Source: Bacillus cereus
Lineage (GTDB): Bacteria; Bacillota; Bacilli; Bacillales; Bacillaceae_G
Assembly: GCF_002584535.1 (NCBI RefSeq)
Contig: NZ_NUOT01000045.1
Location: 72,716 to 135,196, forward strand
Reading direction: 5' to 3'
DNA length: 62,481 nucleotides
Below are positions 26,873-35,438 of the stretch, in pieces. The stretch's first letter is position 1. Every line of letters starts with the position of its first letter. The position numbers and the translations under genes were made by a program. The notes under the pieces are model-generated. The model was not told where the DNA came from and made no database searches. It worked only from the letters and a program-made list of their open reading frames with translations.

Positions 26873-27646
26873 ATGGATAGAGGTAGTTGTTTTGTAGGAG
26901 GAGATAGTGAACAAGACATTAAATTTTCTATTATAATTCCTGCACACAATGAAGAAAGGTATATTGGTAGATGCCTGGATTCTATTGTGGCTGCATCAAA
27001 AAATTATAAAAATAAGGTTGAAGTTATTGTTGTACTAAATCGCTGTAGTGATCGAACAGAAGAAATTGCCCAGTCATATCATTGCGTAACTGTACAAGAT
27101 GAAAACAAAAACCTTTCTAAAATAAGAAATGCTGGTGCAAAAGTAGCTAGGGGAGAAATCATTGTTACAATTGATGCAGATAGCTGGATGAGCGAGAATA
27201 TGTTGAGTGAAATAGAAAAGCAATTAATGACTGGAAAATATATAGGTGGGGGTGTTAAAGCAAAGTTTGAACGTATTTCACTAGGAATCATAGTATCGGG
27301 AGTATTATTAATTCTTCCTCTCATTTTTAAATATGGACTCATATCAGTTGGGATGTTCTGGTGTTATAGGAAAGATTTTAATGCAATTGGTGGTTTTAAC
27401 GAAGGTTTGTTAATGGCTGAAGATGCAGAATTTGCGATGCGTTTAAAAAAACATGGTAAGACGAGTGGAAAAAAATTCAATACGATAAAGAAAGCATATA
27501 TGACAACTTCATGTAGAAAATTTGATGAACATGGTGATTGGGCATTAATAAAGAGACCTCAAATTATTTTTGCATATTTAAAGGGGACAAATAGAAGGTA
27601 TGCAAATGAGTTATATTATGAAAAAGATAAAGAAAAAGAAAACTAA
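26873..27646 (+). CDS. Family 2 glycosyltransferase
   Basis: 257 aa GT-A enzyme transferring a sugar from a nucleotide sugar. The nucleotide-binding start FSIIIPAHNEERYIGRCLDS lies near 20-39, the metal-binding DXD-like IDADSW near 101-106, and the acceptor-site EDAEFAMRLKK near 183-193. A hydrophobic stretch (IIVSGVLLILPLIFKYGLI, near 142-160) could associate with the membrane. ATG 26873 is preferred since GGAGAG sits 7 nt upstream; in-frame starts further up lack a site. No other glycan genes are nearby, so the product is unknown. Confidence 0.85.
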   Translation: MDRGSCFVGGDSEQDIKFSIIIPAHNEERYIGRCLDSIVAASKNYKNKVEVIVVLNRCSDRTEEIAQSYHCVTVQDENKNLSKIRNAGAKVARGEIIVTIDADSWMSENMLSEIEKQLMTGKYIGGGVKAKFERISLGIIVSGVLLILPLIFKYGLISVGMFWCYRKDFNAIGGFNEGLLMAEDAEFAMRLKKHGKTSGKKFNTIKKAYMTTSCRKFDEHGDWALIKRPQIIFAYLKGTNRRYANELYYEKDKEKEN

Positions 27647-27648
27647 GA

Positions 27649-27686
27649 TAAACCGACTTGTCTTGAAAACGCAAGTCGGTTTTTAT
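27649..27686 (+). terminator. Terminator after the glycosyltransferase
   Basis: An 11-bp stem, AAACCGACTTG (27650-27660) with CAAGTCGGTTT (27672-27682), runs into a T tract. Confidence 0.9.
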
Positions 27687-27704
27687 GTAAAAGAGGGTTT
27701 GAAA

Positions 27705-28718
27705 TTAAAAATCCTCTGAATCTTTTTTTCGTATATGTAGGAATAGCGAAATGATGATAATAACAAAAATTATTATTGTTTGTACAAATAGATTTTTAAA
27801 CTGAAATAACGAGATCCATGAAAGCGCATAATCTTTAACAGATTGAAGAGATGGAATGCGAGTAGGCTCGGAACCATAAGTAAATAGTTTTTTTGTTTCG
27901 ATAAACACGCTATTTTCTCCGTTGACCCCCATTACAATGGAAATATATCTTTTGTTTCCTTGTTGCACTGTACCAGCAAAACTATATCCAGCAGAATTTG
28001 CAAAGCTAGTTTGTAAACCATCGACGCCTTTAAATTTCACATTGCTATCAAGTGAATACAACATTTTATTTGTATTGAAAACATGTATATCTTTGAAGGT
28101 GAATTGATAAGAGGTTAATTTGGAAATTTCCAATATTATAGGATAATCTGTTAGTAAATGCTGGGCTAATTTGGAGGCATCTAAAGCTGTTATTTTAGAT
28201 TCTTCTTGTTGATTCACTATAATACCGCTTGCATTTGCAAAATATGTTTTATTAGAAAGTCCAAGTTGTGTCGCTTTTTCATTCATTAAATTCGTAAAGT
28301 CTTGCTCACTTTTTGAAATATGTTCTGCTAAAGATACAGCCGCACTATTATTAGATGTAAGAACCATTGCATGAAACAGATCACGAACCGTTACTTGATC
28401 GGCAGTATTTATATCAATATCCTTTCTCTCTGTTTGAATGGAAGAATCATTTATTTTTACACGATCATCCCAATTGATATTTCCTTTATGTATTTGTTCT
28501 AACACAATATACTCTGTCATCATTTTTGATAAACTTACTGAGGGAAGAGGGATATCTTCATTTTTTTTATATACAATTTCTTCTGATGTTGTATCTATTA
28601 AAATAGCTGATTTAGCTTTAATTGAAGGTCCATTTACATAGAAATAAAAATAAAAAACAACAATTGCAGTAATAAGAAAAGATAAGATAAGAAGCATCAG
28701 TTTCTTAAAATATTGCAT
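27705..28718 (-). CDS. D-alanyl-D-alanine carboxypeptidase-like protein with altered KTG motif
   Basis: 337 aa penicillin-binding-protein-5-like (S11) protein. It has an N-terminal membrane segment (about 8-28), the SXXK motif S62-L-S-K65 (PSVSLSKMM) and the SXN motif S122-N-N (TSNNSAAV). At the place of the third motif (usually GLKTG) it reads GLQTS (Q236-T-S238), so the conserved Lys and Gly are lost. The C-terminus ends in a hydrophobic helix (about 307-327) instead of the usual amphipathic anchor. AGGAGG lies 7 nt before the ATG, and the gene is intact over its full length. It probably binds cell-wall peptides, but activity is doubtful. Confidence 0.85.
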   Translation of the reverse strand: MQYFKKLMLLILSFLITAIVVFYFYFYVNGPSIKAKSAILIDTTSEEIVYKKNEDIPLPSVSLSKMMTEYIVLEQIHKGNINWDDRVKINDSSIQTERKDIDINTADQVTVRDLFHAMVLTSNNSAAVSLAEHISKSEQDFTNLMNEKATQLGLSNKTYFANASGIIVNQQEESKITALDASKLAQHLLTDYPIILEISKLTSYQFTFKDIHVFNTNKMLYSLDSNVKFKGVDGLQTSFANSAGYSFAGTVQQGNKRYISIVMGVNGENSVFIETKKLFTYGSEPTRIPSLQSVKDYALSWISLFQFKNLFVQTIIIFVIIIISLFLHIRKKDSEDF

Positions 28719-29109
28719 AGGCTATCCTCCTTGTATCTCGATATTACTAGTGTAAAAATTAATATTTAACTAGGAGGAAAGAAAAGTTAAAGAATTTCTA
28801 AAGAATTATAAGGAAAATATTAAGATTGGATAATTATAGTGATGATGATGGGCTAAAAATATAATTTGACTTACATTTAAACATAAAGAAGATTTAATAT
28901 TGGAGGACAGGAATGTATTAAGAATGTATAAGGAATAAATTATTCTAGTATAAATATAGAAGTAAATTATGCGGTAGAAATACTAGCTAGAGATGAAAAA
29001 TTTCCTTAAGTTAAATGGGAGAAGAATCTGCATGTGTAAAAGGAATTTATTTTCTTTTGTGGAATGTTATTCATATTTATCTTATTAAAATTTGGAAAGG
29101 AGAATATTT

Positions 29110-30483
29110 ATGAAGCATTCCCTATTAGAGAAAAACACAGATGCAGATCTAGGAAAGAAAGAATCATTGCTTACAAAGTGCGCAAATATGTTTTCGAGAT
29201 GGTCTCAGAAGTATGTACCGGACGCCTTTGTTATTGCTGTGCTGCTCACTTTGTTTACTTTTATTGTGGCATTTTTGATGAATCCCTCTAAGCCGTATGC
29301 AATCGTAAAATCTTGGGGAGATGGGTTTTGGACTTATTTGACTTTTACAATGCAAATGGTATTACTAATGGTTACAGGGATGACGTTAGCGTCCGTCCCG
29401 TTTGTTAATAGAGGTTTGCAGTCAGTTGCAAAGTTAGCAGACACACCTCAAAAGGCTTATACGATGACATTTTTAATTAGTGCAATTGCGTACTACATCA
29501 ATTGGGGATTAGCGGTAGTTGTGGGAGCAATCATTGCGAAGGAAGTGGCGAAAAAGAATCCGAATGCACATTTTCCATTGCTTGTAGCAGCTGCTTATGC
29601 TCCGACAGCCTTATACAGTGCAGGCCTTTCCAGCTCTATTGGCTTGACAATTGCCACAAAGGATCATTTTCTTGCAGATATGATTGGAATTATTCCTACC
29701 TCACAAACAATCTTTAGTTACTCTACTCTAATTATTTTTTTCGCTCTATTCATCACAATGCCGATTATTATTGTACTTATGGCTCCAAAGAGCGGGATTA
29801 TCAGGTATCAAGCAAACGAAACAGATACAAATTCTTTTGTAAAACCCCCTCAAAAAGATTTAACTGCTGCGGAAAAATTAGAATGGACACCAATTCTCGG
29901 AATCGTATTAGGTGCAATCGGCACGTTGTATTGTATGTATGAATTTATAAACGGTCGCAGCTTAGATTTAAATATCATTAATTTATTTTTCTTGTCACTC
30001 GGTTTATTACTACATGGTTCCCTTGGCAACTTTGCACAAGGATTTAAAGAATCCGCGCAATCCATTTCGCCAATTATCCTACAGTTTCCGTTTTATGCAG
30101 GGATTATCGCTGTTTTAGGAAGTTCAGGATTGGGAAGTTCAATCATCGAATGGATGGCGTCCATTGCTTCAAAGGATACATTTGATATATTTACATATTG
30201 GTCGGCGGGATTGGTGAATTTATTGGCGCCGTCTGGCGGGGGACAATGGGCTTTGCAAGGACCGCTGCAGGTACCAGCAGGCTTGAAGTTAGGTGTAGAT
30301 CCAGCTACTATCGCAATGGCGGTAGGTTGGGGGGACGCATGGACAAATCTAATTCAGCCGTTCTGGGCACTACCTCTATTAGGAGTGCTAGGATTGAAAA
30401 TTAAAGATATCATGGGCTATTGTTTCATTCTCTGTATTTGGGTCGGGATAGTTACAAGTGTATTGATGTTATTTGTATATTAG
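29110..30483 (+). CDS. Short-chain fatty acid transporter, AtoE family
   Basis: 457 aa with about ten to twelve hydrophobic segments. The AtoE hallmarks are the early WGDGFWTYLTFTMQMVLLM, then AYYINWGLAVVVGAIIA, and the late APSGGGQWALQGPL. Members move short-chain fatty acids such as butyrate or acetoacetate into the cell. The ATG at 29110 follows GGAAAGGAG by 8 nt. It is transcribed alone, although its likely substrates connect it logically with the acyl-CoA operon earlier in the window. The 370-bp gap upstream (28740-29109) shows no gene; only its own promoter is expected there. Confidence 0.88.
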   Translation: MKHSLLEKNTDADLGKKESLLTKCANMFSRWSQKYVPDAFVIAVLLTLFTFIVAFLMNPSKPYAIVKSWGDGFWTYLTFTMQMVLLMVTGMTLASVPFVNRGLQSVAKLADTPQKAYTMTFLISAIAYYINWGLAVVVGAIIAKEVAKKNPNAHFPLLVAAAYAPTALYSAGLSSSIGLTIATKDHFLADMIGIIPTSQTIFSYSTLIIFFALFITMPIIIVLMAPKSGIIRYQANETDTNSFVKPPQKDLTAAEKLEWTPILGIVLGAIGTLYCMYEFINGRSLDLNIINLFFLSLGLLLHGSLGNFAQGFKESAQSISPIILQFPFYAGIIAVLGSSGLGSSIIEWMASIASKDTFDIFTYWSAGLVNLLAPSGGGQWALQGPLQVPAGLKLGVDPATIAMAVGWGDAWTNLIQPFWALPLLGVLGLKIKDIMGYCFILCIWVGIVTSVLMLFVY

Positions 30484-30653
30484 CTTTCATAGGAATATCC
30501 AAGCTAAAGAACTACTTCACTTTAAGGGAAAAAGTATTCCTCGATAGATTAGTAGTCGTTGGCATCGTTCTGTTGATAATAATAAGGCAATTTTGATGAC
30601 TACCTTTGAGAGTTTCGAATGTCATAGATTGATAATTTAAAACAAAGTTTGAT

Positions 30654-30680
30654 AAAACCCTGTATAATAGGGTTTTTCTT
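30654..30680 (+). terminator. Terminator downstream of the atoE-like gene
   Basis: AAACCCT (30655-30661) pairs with AGGGTTT (30669-30675), followed by T-rich sequence. It is 170 bp beyond the stop; the stretch between has no supported gene. Confidence 0.7.
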
Positions 30681-30828
30681 TTGCCCTTTTAAATTCATTT
30701 AGAATGCTCAATTAAAGGGCTAGTTTGTAGAGGGTTTTAACAGGTTTTTTAGAGTTATTATTTAAATAAGGATTTTGAAGTCTTTTGGTGAATATTAAAT
30801 GTTAATTTAAAAGACGGAGGTTGTTGTG

Positions 30829-31344
30829 ATGCTGAAACTGTTTCAATATAACTGGCAAGTTCGTGATGATTGGTTTACATTGTGCGAAGACATACCGGAT
30901 GAAGAACTATTAAAGAAACGGGTCGGTGGGTTCGGCAGTATCCTACATACTCTATTTCACATTGTAGATGTGGAATATATGTGGATCTTAGGTTTGCGAG
31001 GTGAACCAGTGCCTGAGGAGCCATTGTTTGAAGATTATGCTAGCTTACAAAAAGTGAAAAATCTTTCAGCTCAATACCACGAGAAAGTCAAGCTGTTTGT
31101 GACATCTTGGACAAATGAAATGGATTCTCGGAAACTTTCAGAAACTGATTTCAATAAAGAACCGATTAGCTCGAGAGACGCACCAATCAGGCGCCGAGTC
31201 ATTGAATGTACACATGGAGAGATCATACGTCACATCATTGTCCACGAAATCCACCATATCGGCCAGTTATCTATATGGGCACGTGAAATAGGAATGGAGC
31301 CAGTTTCCGCAAATTTGAGGGGAAGAGGGCTATTCGATAATTAG
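30829..31344 (+). CDS. DinB/YfiT-like four-helix metalloprotein
   Basis: 171 aa DinB-superfamily protein, a stress-related four-helix bundle that binds a divalent metal through three histidines. Candidate ligands are the His in LHTLFHIVDVE (near 47-51) and the pair in VHEIHHIGQLS (near 145-150). Family members include bacillithiol- and mycothiol-dependent transferases, so a thiol-transfer or detoxification role is possible. The ATG at 30829 has GGAGG 8 nt upstream; a GTG one codon earlier is an alternative. Confidence 0.85.
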   Translation: MLKLFQYNWQVRDDWFTLCEDIPDEELLKKRVGGFGSILHTLFHIVDVEYMWILGLRGEPVPEEPLFEDYASLQKVKNLSAQYHEKVKLFVTSWTNEMDSRKLSETDFNKEPISSRDAPIRRRVIECTHGEIIRHIIVHEIHHIGQLSIWAREIGMEPVSANLRGRGLFDN

Positions 31345-32100
31345 ACTGCCTTTGCCAATTTCACAATCGGGCGCTTTAATGGCACAAGCATCAAGAAATA
31401 ATCAAACTTATTTATAAACGAATGGTTTAATTGAATATATTTAAAGCGTATTAGACGAGATGGTAGTGGAGGAGCTAGAGAATTAGAACGGTCCTTGTAG
31501 GCGACTTTTTTGTTTAATAGCAAAAGCTCTGGAATGTATTAGGGGATGTTTGCTGAAATGCCCATAATAATATGATTATACAGAGAAGAAACGATGCAAA
31601 TGATCCCATAAAAGAAGAAAGTTATGAAAAAAGGAAAGAAGTCCCGTGACGAAGCGGGACTTCAAGTAGCTGCCAAAAAAATTTAGACTCGACAATTCAA
31701 TGGTAATATAAATATTCAGGAAATTCACCTGGTAAATGCGACCAAATAATACAGTCAGTTTAATAGAATTTGCGAAAGACGCTAAAAAATCGGCAGAAGA
31801 GATCCGGTGATTTAAATGAGATTGGATAATGTGAAGATGATTCTGAAATTGCGTTCCATAAAAAAGAATGTTATTCTAAAAATAGAATAATGAGAGGACT
31901 GATGGATGAATAATGATTAACTAATCGATATTTTAATTTGAAATTAATAACTTCAAACTACAAAATATAGGGTTAGTCTATCCATTTTTCACAAATCAGT
32001 TCATACTTTATTTGTCATGATTCCAATGATTAATAAGGACTTATTAAGTATAAGTGAAAGGCTAATCCTTCCAATCACAAATTTGGGGGATTTTTTTATT
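31345..32100. other. Non-coding, disturbed stretch with two hairpins
   Basis: About 750 bp without a supported gene. A perfect hairpin AAGTCCCG (31639-31646) / CGGGACTT (31655-31662) has a U-rich minus-strand side. A second stem AATCCTTC (32064-32071) with GGGGGATT is followed by seven T near 32097 on the plus strand. Short open pieces near 31738 do not match anything I know. Confidence 0.5.
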
Positions 32101-32166
32101 CTCTTATAGGTAAGTTGATAATCATTAGTCTGTAACCTTAACCTAACAAATAAAGGAGAGAGAAAA

Positions 32167-32220
32167 GTGAGTAATTCAGAGACTATTGTTACACATGTAA
32201 TGCTCTATATAAGTCGTTAA
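32167..32220 (+). CDS. 17-residue leader peptide (uORF1) of the ABC-F gene
   Basis: GTG at 32167 with a strong AAAGGAG (32152-32158) 8 nt upstream opens MSNSETIVTHVMLYISR, stopping at 32218-32220, directly before the hairpin at 32222-32262. Antibiotic-induced ribosome stalling on such a peptide is the usual way ABC-F resistance genes are induced, so a regulatory role is likely. Not experimentally supported here. Confidence 0.6.
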   Translation: MSNSETIVTHVMLYISR

Positions 32221-32221
32221 T

Positions 32222-32262
32222 ATCCATCAAACTTATATGGAGGAATTAAAAAATTGATGGAT
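32222..32262 (+). promoter_or_regulatory. Leader hairpin sequestering the second upstream ORF start
   Basis: ATCCATCAA (32222-32230) pairs perfectly with TTGATGGAT (32254-32262). The right arm holds the ATG of uORF2 and the loop holds its GGAGG. The hairpin starts 1 nt after the uORF1 stop, so a ribosome stalled in uORF1 would prevent or melt it. Confidence 0.6.
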
Positions 32263-32319
32263 GTTCCGACTTTATATGAAACGTTTCGATATATAAAGGA
32301 GGAATTATTATGTCAATGA
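32257..32319 (+). CDS. 20-residue second upstream ORF overlapping the ABC-F start
   Basis: ATG at 32257 (in-frame TTG at 32254) opens MDVPTLYETFRYIKEELL and two more residues, ending in a TGA at 32317-32319. That is 7 nt beyond the ABC-F start codon at 32310-32312. GGAGG at 32239-32243 lies in the hairpin loop. The overlap suggests translational coupling to the resistance gene. Confidence 0.45.
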   Translation: MDVPTLYETFRYIKEELLCQ

Positions 32320-33788
32320 TAAAAGTCCAAGACTTAACTTTTTCATACCCAGGTAGCTTTGATAACATTTTTGAAGGTGTAAATTTTCAAATAGATACGG
32401 ATTGGAAACTGGGATTTATTGGTAGGAATGGACGAGGCAAAACGACGTTCTTTAATTTATTATTAGGGAATTATGAGTATAGTGGAAAAATCACTGCTTC
32501 GGTAGAATTTAATTATTTCCCTTACCAAGTTTCGGATAAGAACAAGTTTACTCATGAAATCCTTGAAGAAATTTGTCCCCAAGCAGAAGATTGGGAATTT
32601 CTTCGTGAAATATCCTATTTAAATGTTGATGCCGAGGTCATGTACCGACCATTTAAAACATTATCAAATGGAGAACAAACAAAGGTGTTGCTTGCTGCAC
32701 TGTTTTTGAATGAGGGTCAATTTCTATTAATTGATGAGCCAACAAATCATCTAGATACTGATGCACGAAAGATAGTCTCTGATTATCTAAGGAAGAAAAA
32801 AGGATTTATTTTGATTTCACATGACAGAATCTTTTTAGATGGATGTGTTGACCATATTTTATCTATAAATAGAGCAAATATTGAAGTTCAAAGTGGTAAC
32901 TATTCTTCTTGGAAGTTAAATTTTGATAGACAGCAAGAGCACGAAGAGGCTACAAATGAGCGTCTACAAAAAGACATAGGGAGATTAAAACAGTCTTCAA
33001 AGCGTTCAGCAGGTTGGTCTCATCAAGTGGAAGCTTCCAAAAATGGAACAAGGAATTCAGGATCTAAGTTAGATAAAGGTTTTGTAGGACATAAAGCTGC
33101 GAAGATGATGAAGAGAGCGAAGAACCTTGAATCAAGGCAACAAAAAGCTATTGAAGAAAAGTCAAAATTACTAAAAAATGTGGAGAAAACTGAGTCGTTA
33201 AAATTAGAACAATTGAAATTTCAGTCAAATGAATTGGTTGTTTTGGCGGATGTGTCTGTTAAATATGATGACCAAATAGTGAATGAGCCAATTAGCTTCA
33301 TAGTTAAACAAGGTGACCGAATTGTACTTGATGGAAAGAATGGAAGCGGGAAAAGTAGTATCCTAAAACTAATTCTAGGACAGCCAACGCAGCATACAGG
33401 CTCAGTTAATTTAGGGTCAGGGCTCATCATTTCCTATGTCCAACAAGATACTTCTCATTTGAAGGGATCGTTATCGGACTTTATTGAAGAGCACGAGATT
33501 GATGAGTCGTTATTTAAATCCATCCTACGTAAGATGGATTTTGACCGAATTCAATTTGAGAAAGATATATCTCATTATTCTGGTGGACAAAAGAAAAAGC
33601 TGCTTATCGCTAAAAGTTTATGTGAAAAAGCTCATTTATATATATGGGATGAACCATTAAATTTTATTGATATTTATTCGCGTATGCAGATTGAAGAGCT
33701 TATTCAACAATTTAATCCCACAATGGTTATTGTTGAGCATGATAAGGCATTCCAACAAACAGTTGCAACAAAAACTATATCTATGTAG
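32310..33788 (+). CDS. Lsa-type ABC-F ribosomal protection protein
   Basis: 492 aa with two ATPase domains and no membrane segments, so a translation factor rather than a transporter. First Walker A GRNGRGKTT (38-46) and Walker B LLIDEPTNHLD near 145-155; second Walker A GKNGSGKSS near 345 and signature SGGQKKKL near 425. The linker between domains is Lys-rich and helical (about 205-300), the antibiotic-resistance arm that reaches the peptidyl-transferase centre. Length and start (MIKVQDLTFSYPGSFDNIF) resemble Lsa proteins, which protect against lincosamides, streptogramin A and pleuromutilins. AAAGGAGG lies 7 nt before the ATG. Induction is probably through the leader at 32167-32319. The drug spectrum is inferred. 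Confidence 0.88.
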   Translation: MSMIKVQDLTFSYPGSFDNIFEGVNFQIDTDWKLGFIGRNGRGKTTFFNLLLGNYEYSGKITASVEFNYFPYQVSDKNKFTHEILEEICPQAEDWEFLREISYLNVDAEVMYRPFKTLSNGEQTKVLLAALFLNEGQFLLIDEPTNHLDTDARKIVSDYLRKKKGFILISHDRIFLDGCVDHILSINRANIEVQSGNYSSWKLNFDRQQEHEEATNERLQKDIGRLKQSSKRSAGWSHQVEASKNGTRNSGSKLDKGFVGHKAAKMMKRAKNLESRQQKAIEEKSKLLKNVEKTESLKLEQLKFQSNELVVLADVSVKYDDQIVNEPISFIVKQGDRIVLDGKNGSGKSSILKLILGQPTQHTGSVNLGSGLIISYVQQDTSHLKGSLSDFIEEHEIDESLFKSILRKMDFDRIQFEKDISHYSGGQKKKLLIAKSLCEKAHLYIWDEPLNFIDIYSRMQIEELIQQFNPTMVIVEHDKAFQQTVATKTISM

Positions 33789-33902
33789 TTCAAGGTGAAT
33801 TTTTGATCAAACTTTATTTAAAATAACAGCTGACCATATATCAAATTCTTAGAGGCAGCGAGATTGCTTTTAATTGAACTTTATTTCAAACCAACACTCG
33901 GA

Positions 33903-34010
33903 TTTACTATCGACGCTAAGGTTGACGTAAACAGCTCACCGCAGTATAAAGTGCACAACTCGAAAGGGAATACGTATTACATTACGGCTAGTGATGCGTA
34001 TGTGAAGTAA
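33903..34010 (+). pseudogene. 3' stump of a phage-type endolysin (amidase C-terminal domain)
   Basis: Thirty-five codons read FTIDAKVDVNSSPQYKVHNS, then KGNTYYITASDAYVK, and stop at 34008-34010. This is the cell-wall-binding C-terminal repeat style of Bacillus phage/prophage N-acetylmuramoyl-L-alanine amidases. There is no start, and the rest of the gene is missing. A strong terminator follows. It indicates a deleted prophage segment. Confidence 0.6.
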
Positions 34011-34017
34011 TATGAAA

Positions 34018-34049
34018 AAAAGACCGCCTATTACGGGCGGTCAATTTTT
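34018..34049 (+). terminator. Terminator of the endolysin stump
   Basis: GACCGCC (34022-34028) pairs with GGCGGTC (34036-34042), followed by AATTTTTA; a run of A precedes it, so it also works for the minus-strand gene at 34051. Confidence 0.85.
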
Positions 34050-34050
34050 A

Positions 34051-34350
34051 CTAAGTATTTTTTAATGTTTGTTTTATCGTTTTAACTGTTTGTTCAAGCC
34101 ATTCTAATGGTGTTATTTCTAACCCGCCAAAATATATTCCATCTGCAGAATACCGTATGTATTCATTTTTTTCTGTATTACTATAATCGCTTTGAATAAA
34201 TTCAGTTAGAAAAATAATAGCGTCTTGTAAATATTCCGTACTTTCTTCTTCAAGTAACTCTTGGAGTGCTTCTTCGTAAAATGTATCTTGATAAAATGTT
34301 GCTGCTAAGAACTGATAAACCGGATCTTCTGGATTTTTTTTAAATAGCAT
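34051..34350 (-). CDS. Small acidic protein, probable orphan immunity protein
   Basis: 99 aa, acidic and helical (EEALQELLEEESTEYLQDAI), with a conserved-looking tail YSADGIYFGGLEITPLEWLE. AGGAGG lies upstream of the ATG on the minus strand. A toxin-like C-terminal stump ends 37 bp upstream, so this is most likely the surviving immunity partner of a deleted toxin. I do not recognise a named family with certainty. Confidence 0.6.
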   Translation of the reverse strand: MLFKKNPEDPVYQFLAATFYQDTFYEEALQELLEEESTEYLQDAIIFLTEFIQSDYSNTEKNEYIRYSADGIYFGGLEITPLEWLEQTVKTIKQTLKNT

Positions 34351-34387
34351 ATATTTCTTTCCTCCTATTAGTCAACTGAATAACCTG

Positions 34388-34495
34388 TTAAAATGAAATT
34401 TCCATGCCGTCTTTTTTTAAGATAATTTTGGCATTTTTCATATCATGAGCTGTTGTAAACTCTCTCTGTATTCCACACCCAATAATATCATTATT
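34388..34495 (-). pseudogene. C-terminal stump of a polymorphic-toxin-like protein
   Basis: On the minus strand one frame reads DIIGCGIQREFTTAHDMKNA, then KIILKKDGMEISF, and stops at 34390-34388. It lacks any start and lies 37 bp before the probable immunity gene, the normal order of toxin tail then immunity. Only about 33 codons remain, so the toxin class cannot be named. Confidence 0.45.
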
Positions 34496-34990
34496 AAAAT
34501 AAATAGATTAAAAATGTTTGAGTTTGATATAAAATTGCAGTGTTCCGCTCCATTTCTGCCCCAAAGTAAAAGTGGGCGGAGGGTAGTTATATCAGTGATT
34601 TACGGTAGATACTAATAGAAGAATAATATTAAAAAAGTGGTAGATACAGTTAGTAACGTTGGCTTTGAGGTGAAAATAGTTATGTAGCATACAGGGAAAA
34701 AGAGAATACACAATATATCTATATACAAGTACTCTCTTTTTGGTTTTTTATGATTTTGTAAAGTCCCAATTAGTAGAAACAAATCTAATATGGTAATTGT
34801 TTTGGTATATACCCGTTATTATGATTCTTTTTGCTTTGTACTTAATATATGGAACAAGTTCATAATGAGTTTTAGTTTTAAAATATTTAAAGGTCTATTT
34901 GAAGGTTTCTTCTCTATTTATAGTATCTAATAAATAGAGTTTGAAATACTAAGCATAGTTAAGGTTTATTTTCTTTTCAAGTGAATGCTC
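34496..34990. other. Non-coding stretch with hairpins
   Basis: No gene supported. AAAAAGAGA (34697-34705) / TCTCTTTTT (34733-34741) is a terminator-like plus-strand hairpin with a T-rich tail. CTCTATTTAT (34912-34921) / ATAAATAGAG (34930-34939) is a perfect 10-bp stem lying downstream of the DUF1433-like relic on the minus strand. Confidence 0.5.
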
Positions 34991-34998
34991 TATGGTTA

Positions 34999-35316
34999 TT
35001 ATTTCTTTTCTTCGTCAAGCCCTGTACTTTCTACTTTGTAATTGTCCTTATAATTTACAACAGCCAAAATTCTGCGAGTTGGTTCATTAGTAACATGTCC
35101 CGATACAAATATTCAACCTAGATCAGAAGGAGTAAATTTAAACTTTGTTACTGTGATATCAAGATTTTCTTGTTCTTTAAAACATTGGATGGCTACTTTT
35201 TCAGCTTTATCTTTAATAACTTGCTCCTTTTGTTCATTTTTATGCTCTCTGTATTTATACCCACCAAAAAAAATTAAAATGATTACTATTATTAAAAATA
35301 GATACCTTTTTCTCAA
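34999..35316 (-). pseudogene. DUF1433-like small anchored protein with an in-frame stop
   Basis: On the minus strand the frame starts MRKRYLFLIIVIILIFFGGY (signal anchor) and continues through a Lys/Glu-rich segment to TPSDLG, where a TGA (35115-35113) occurs. The same frame then runs on for about 37 codons (VSGHVTNEPTRR, then VVNYKDNYKVESTGLDEEKK) to a TAA at 35001-34999. The total of about 105 codons fits the DUF1433 layout as I remember it. Probably inactivated by one substitution. The first 67 codons could still be translated. Confidence 0.6.
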
Positions 35317-35438
35317 AATTATCCCCTCCTTTTATAAAATATATAATTAAGAATATACTATTTATTCGGAGCACAAAAGAATAGGAAACGATAAAGTTTT
35401 AGATCAAACCTACTATGAGATGTCCGAATTTGCATATT

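Noticed and set aside
30484-30653. Short hydrophobic open piece after the AtoE-like gene
   Set aside because: No start codon with a ribosome binding site and no recognisable family.
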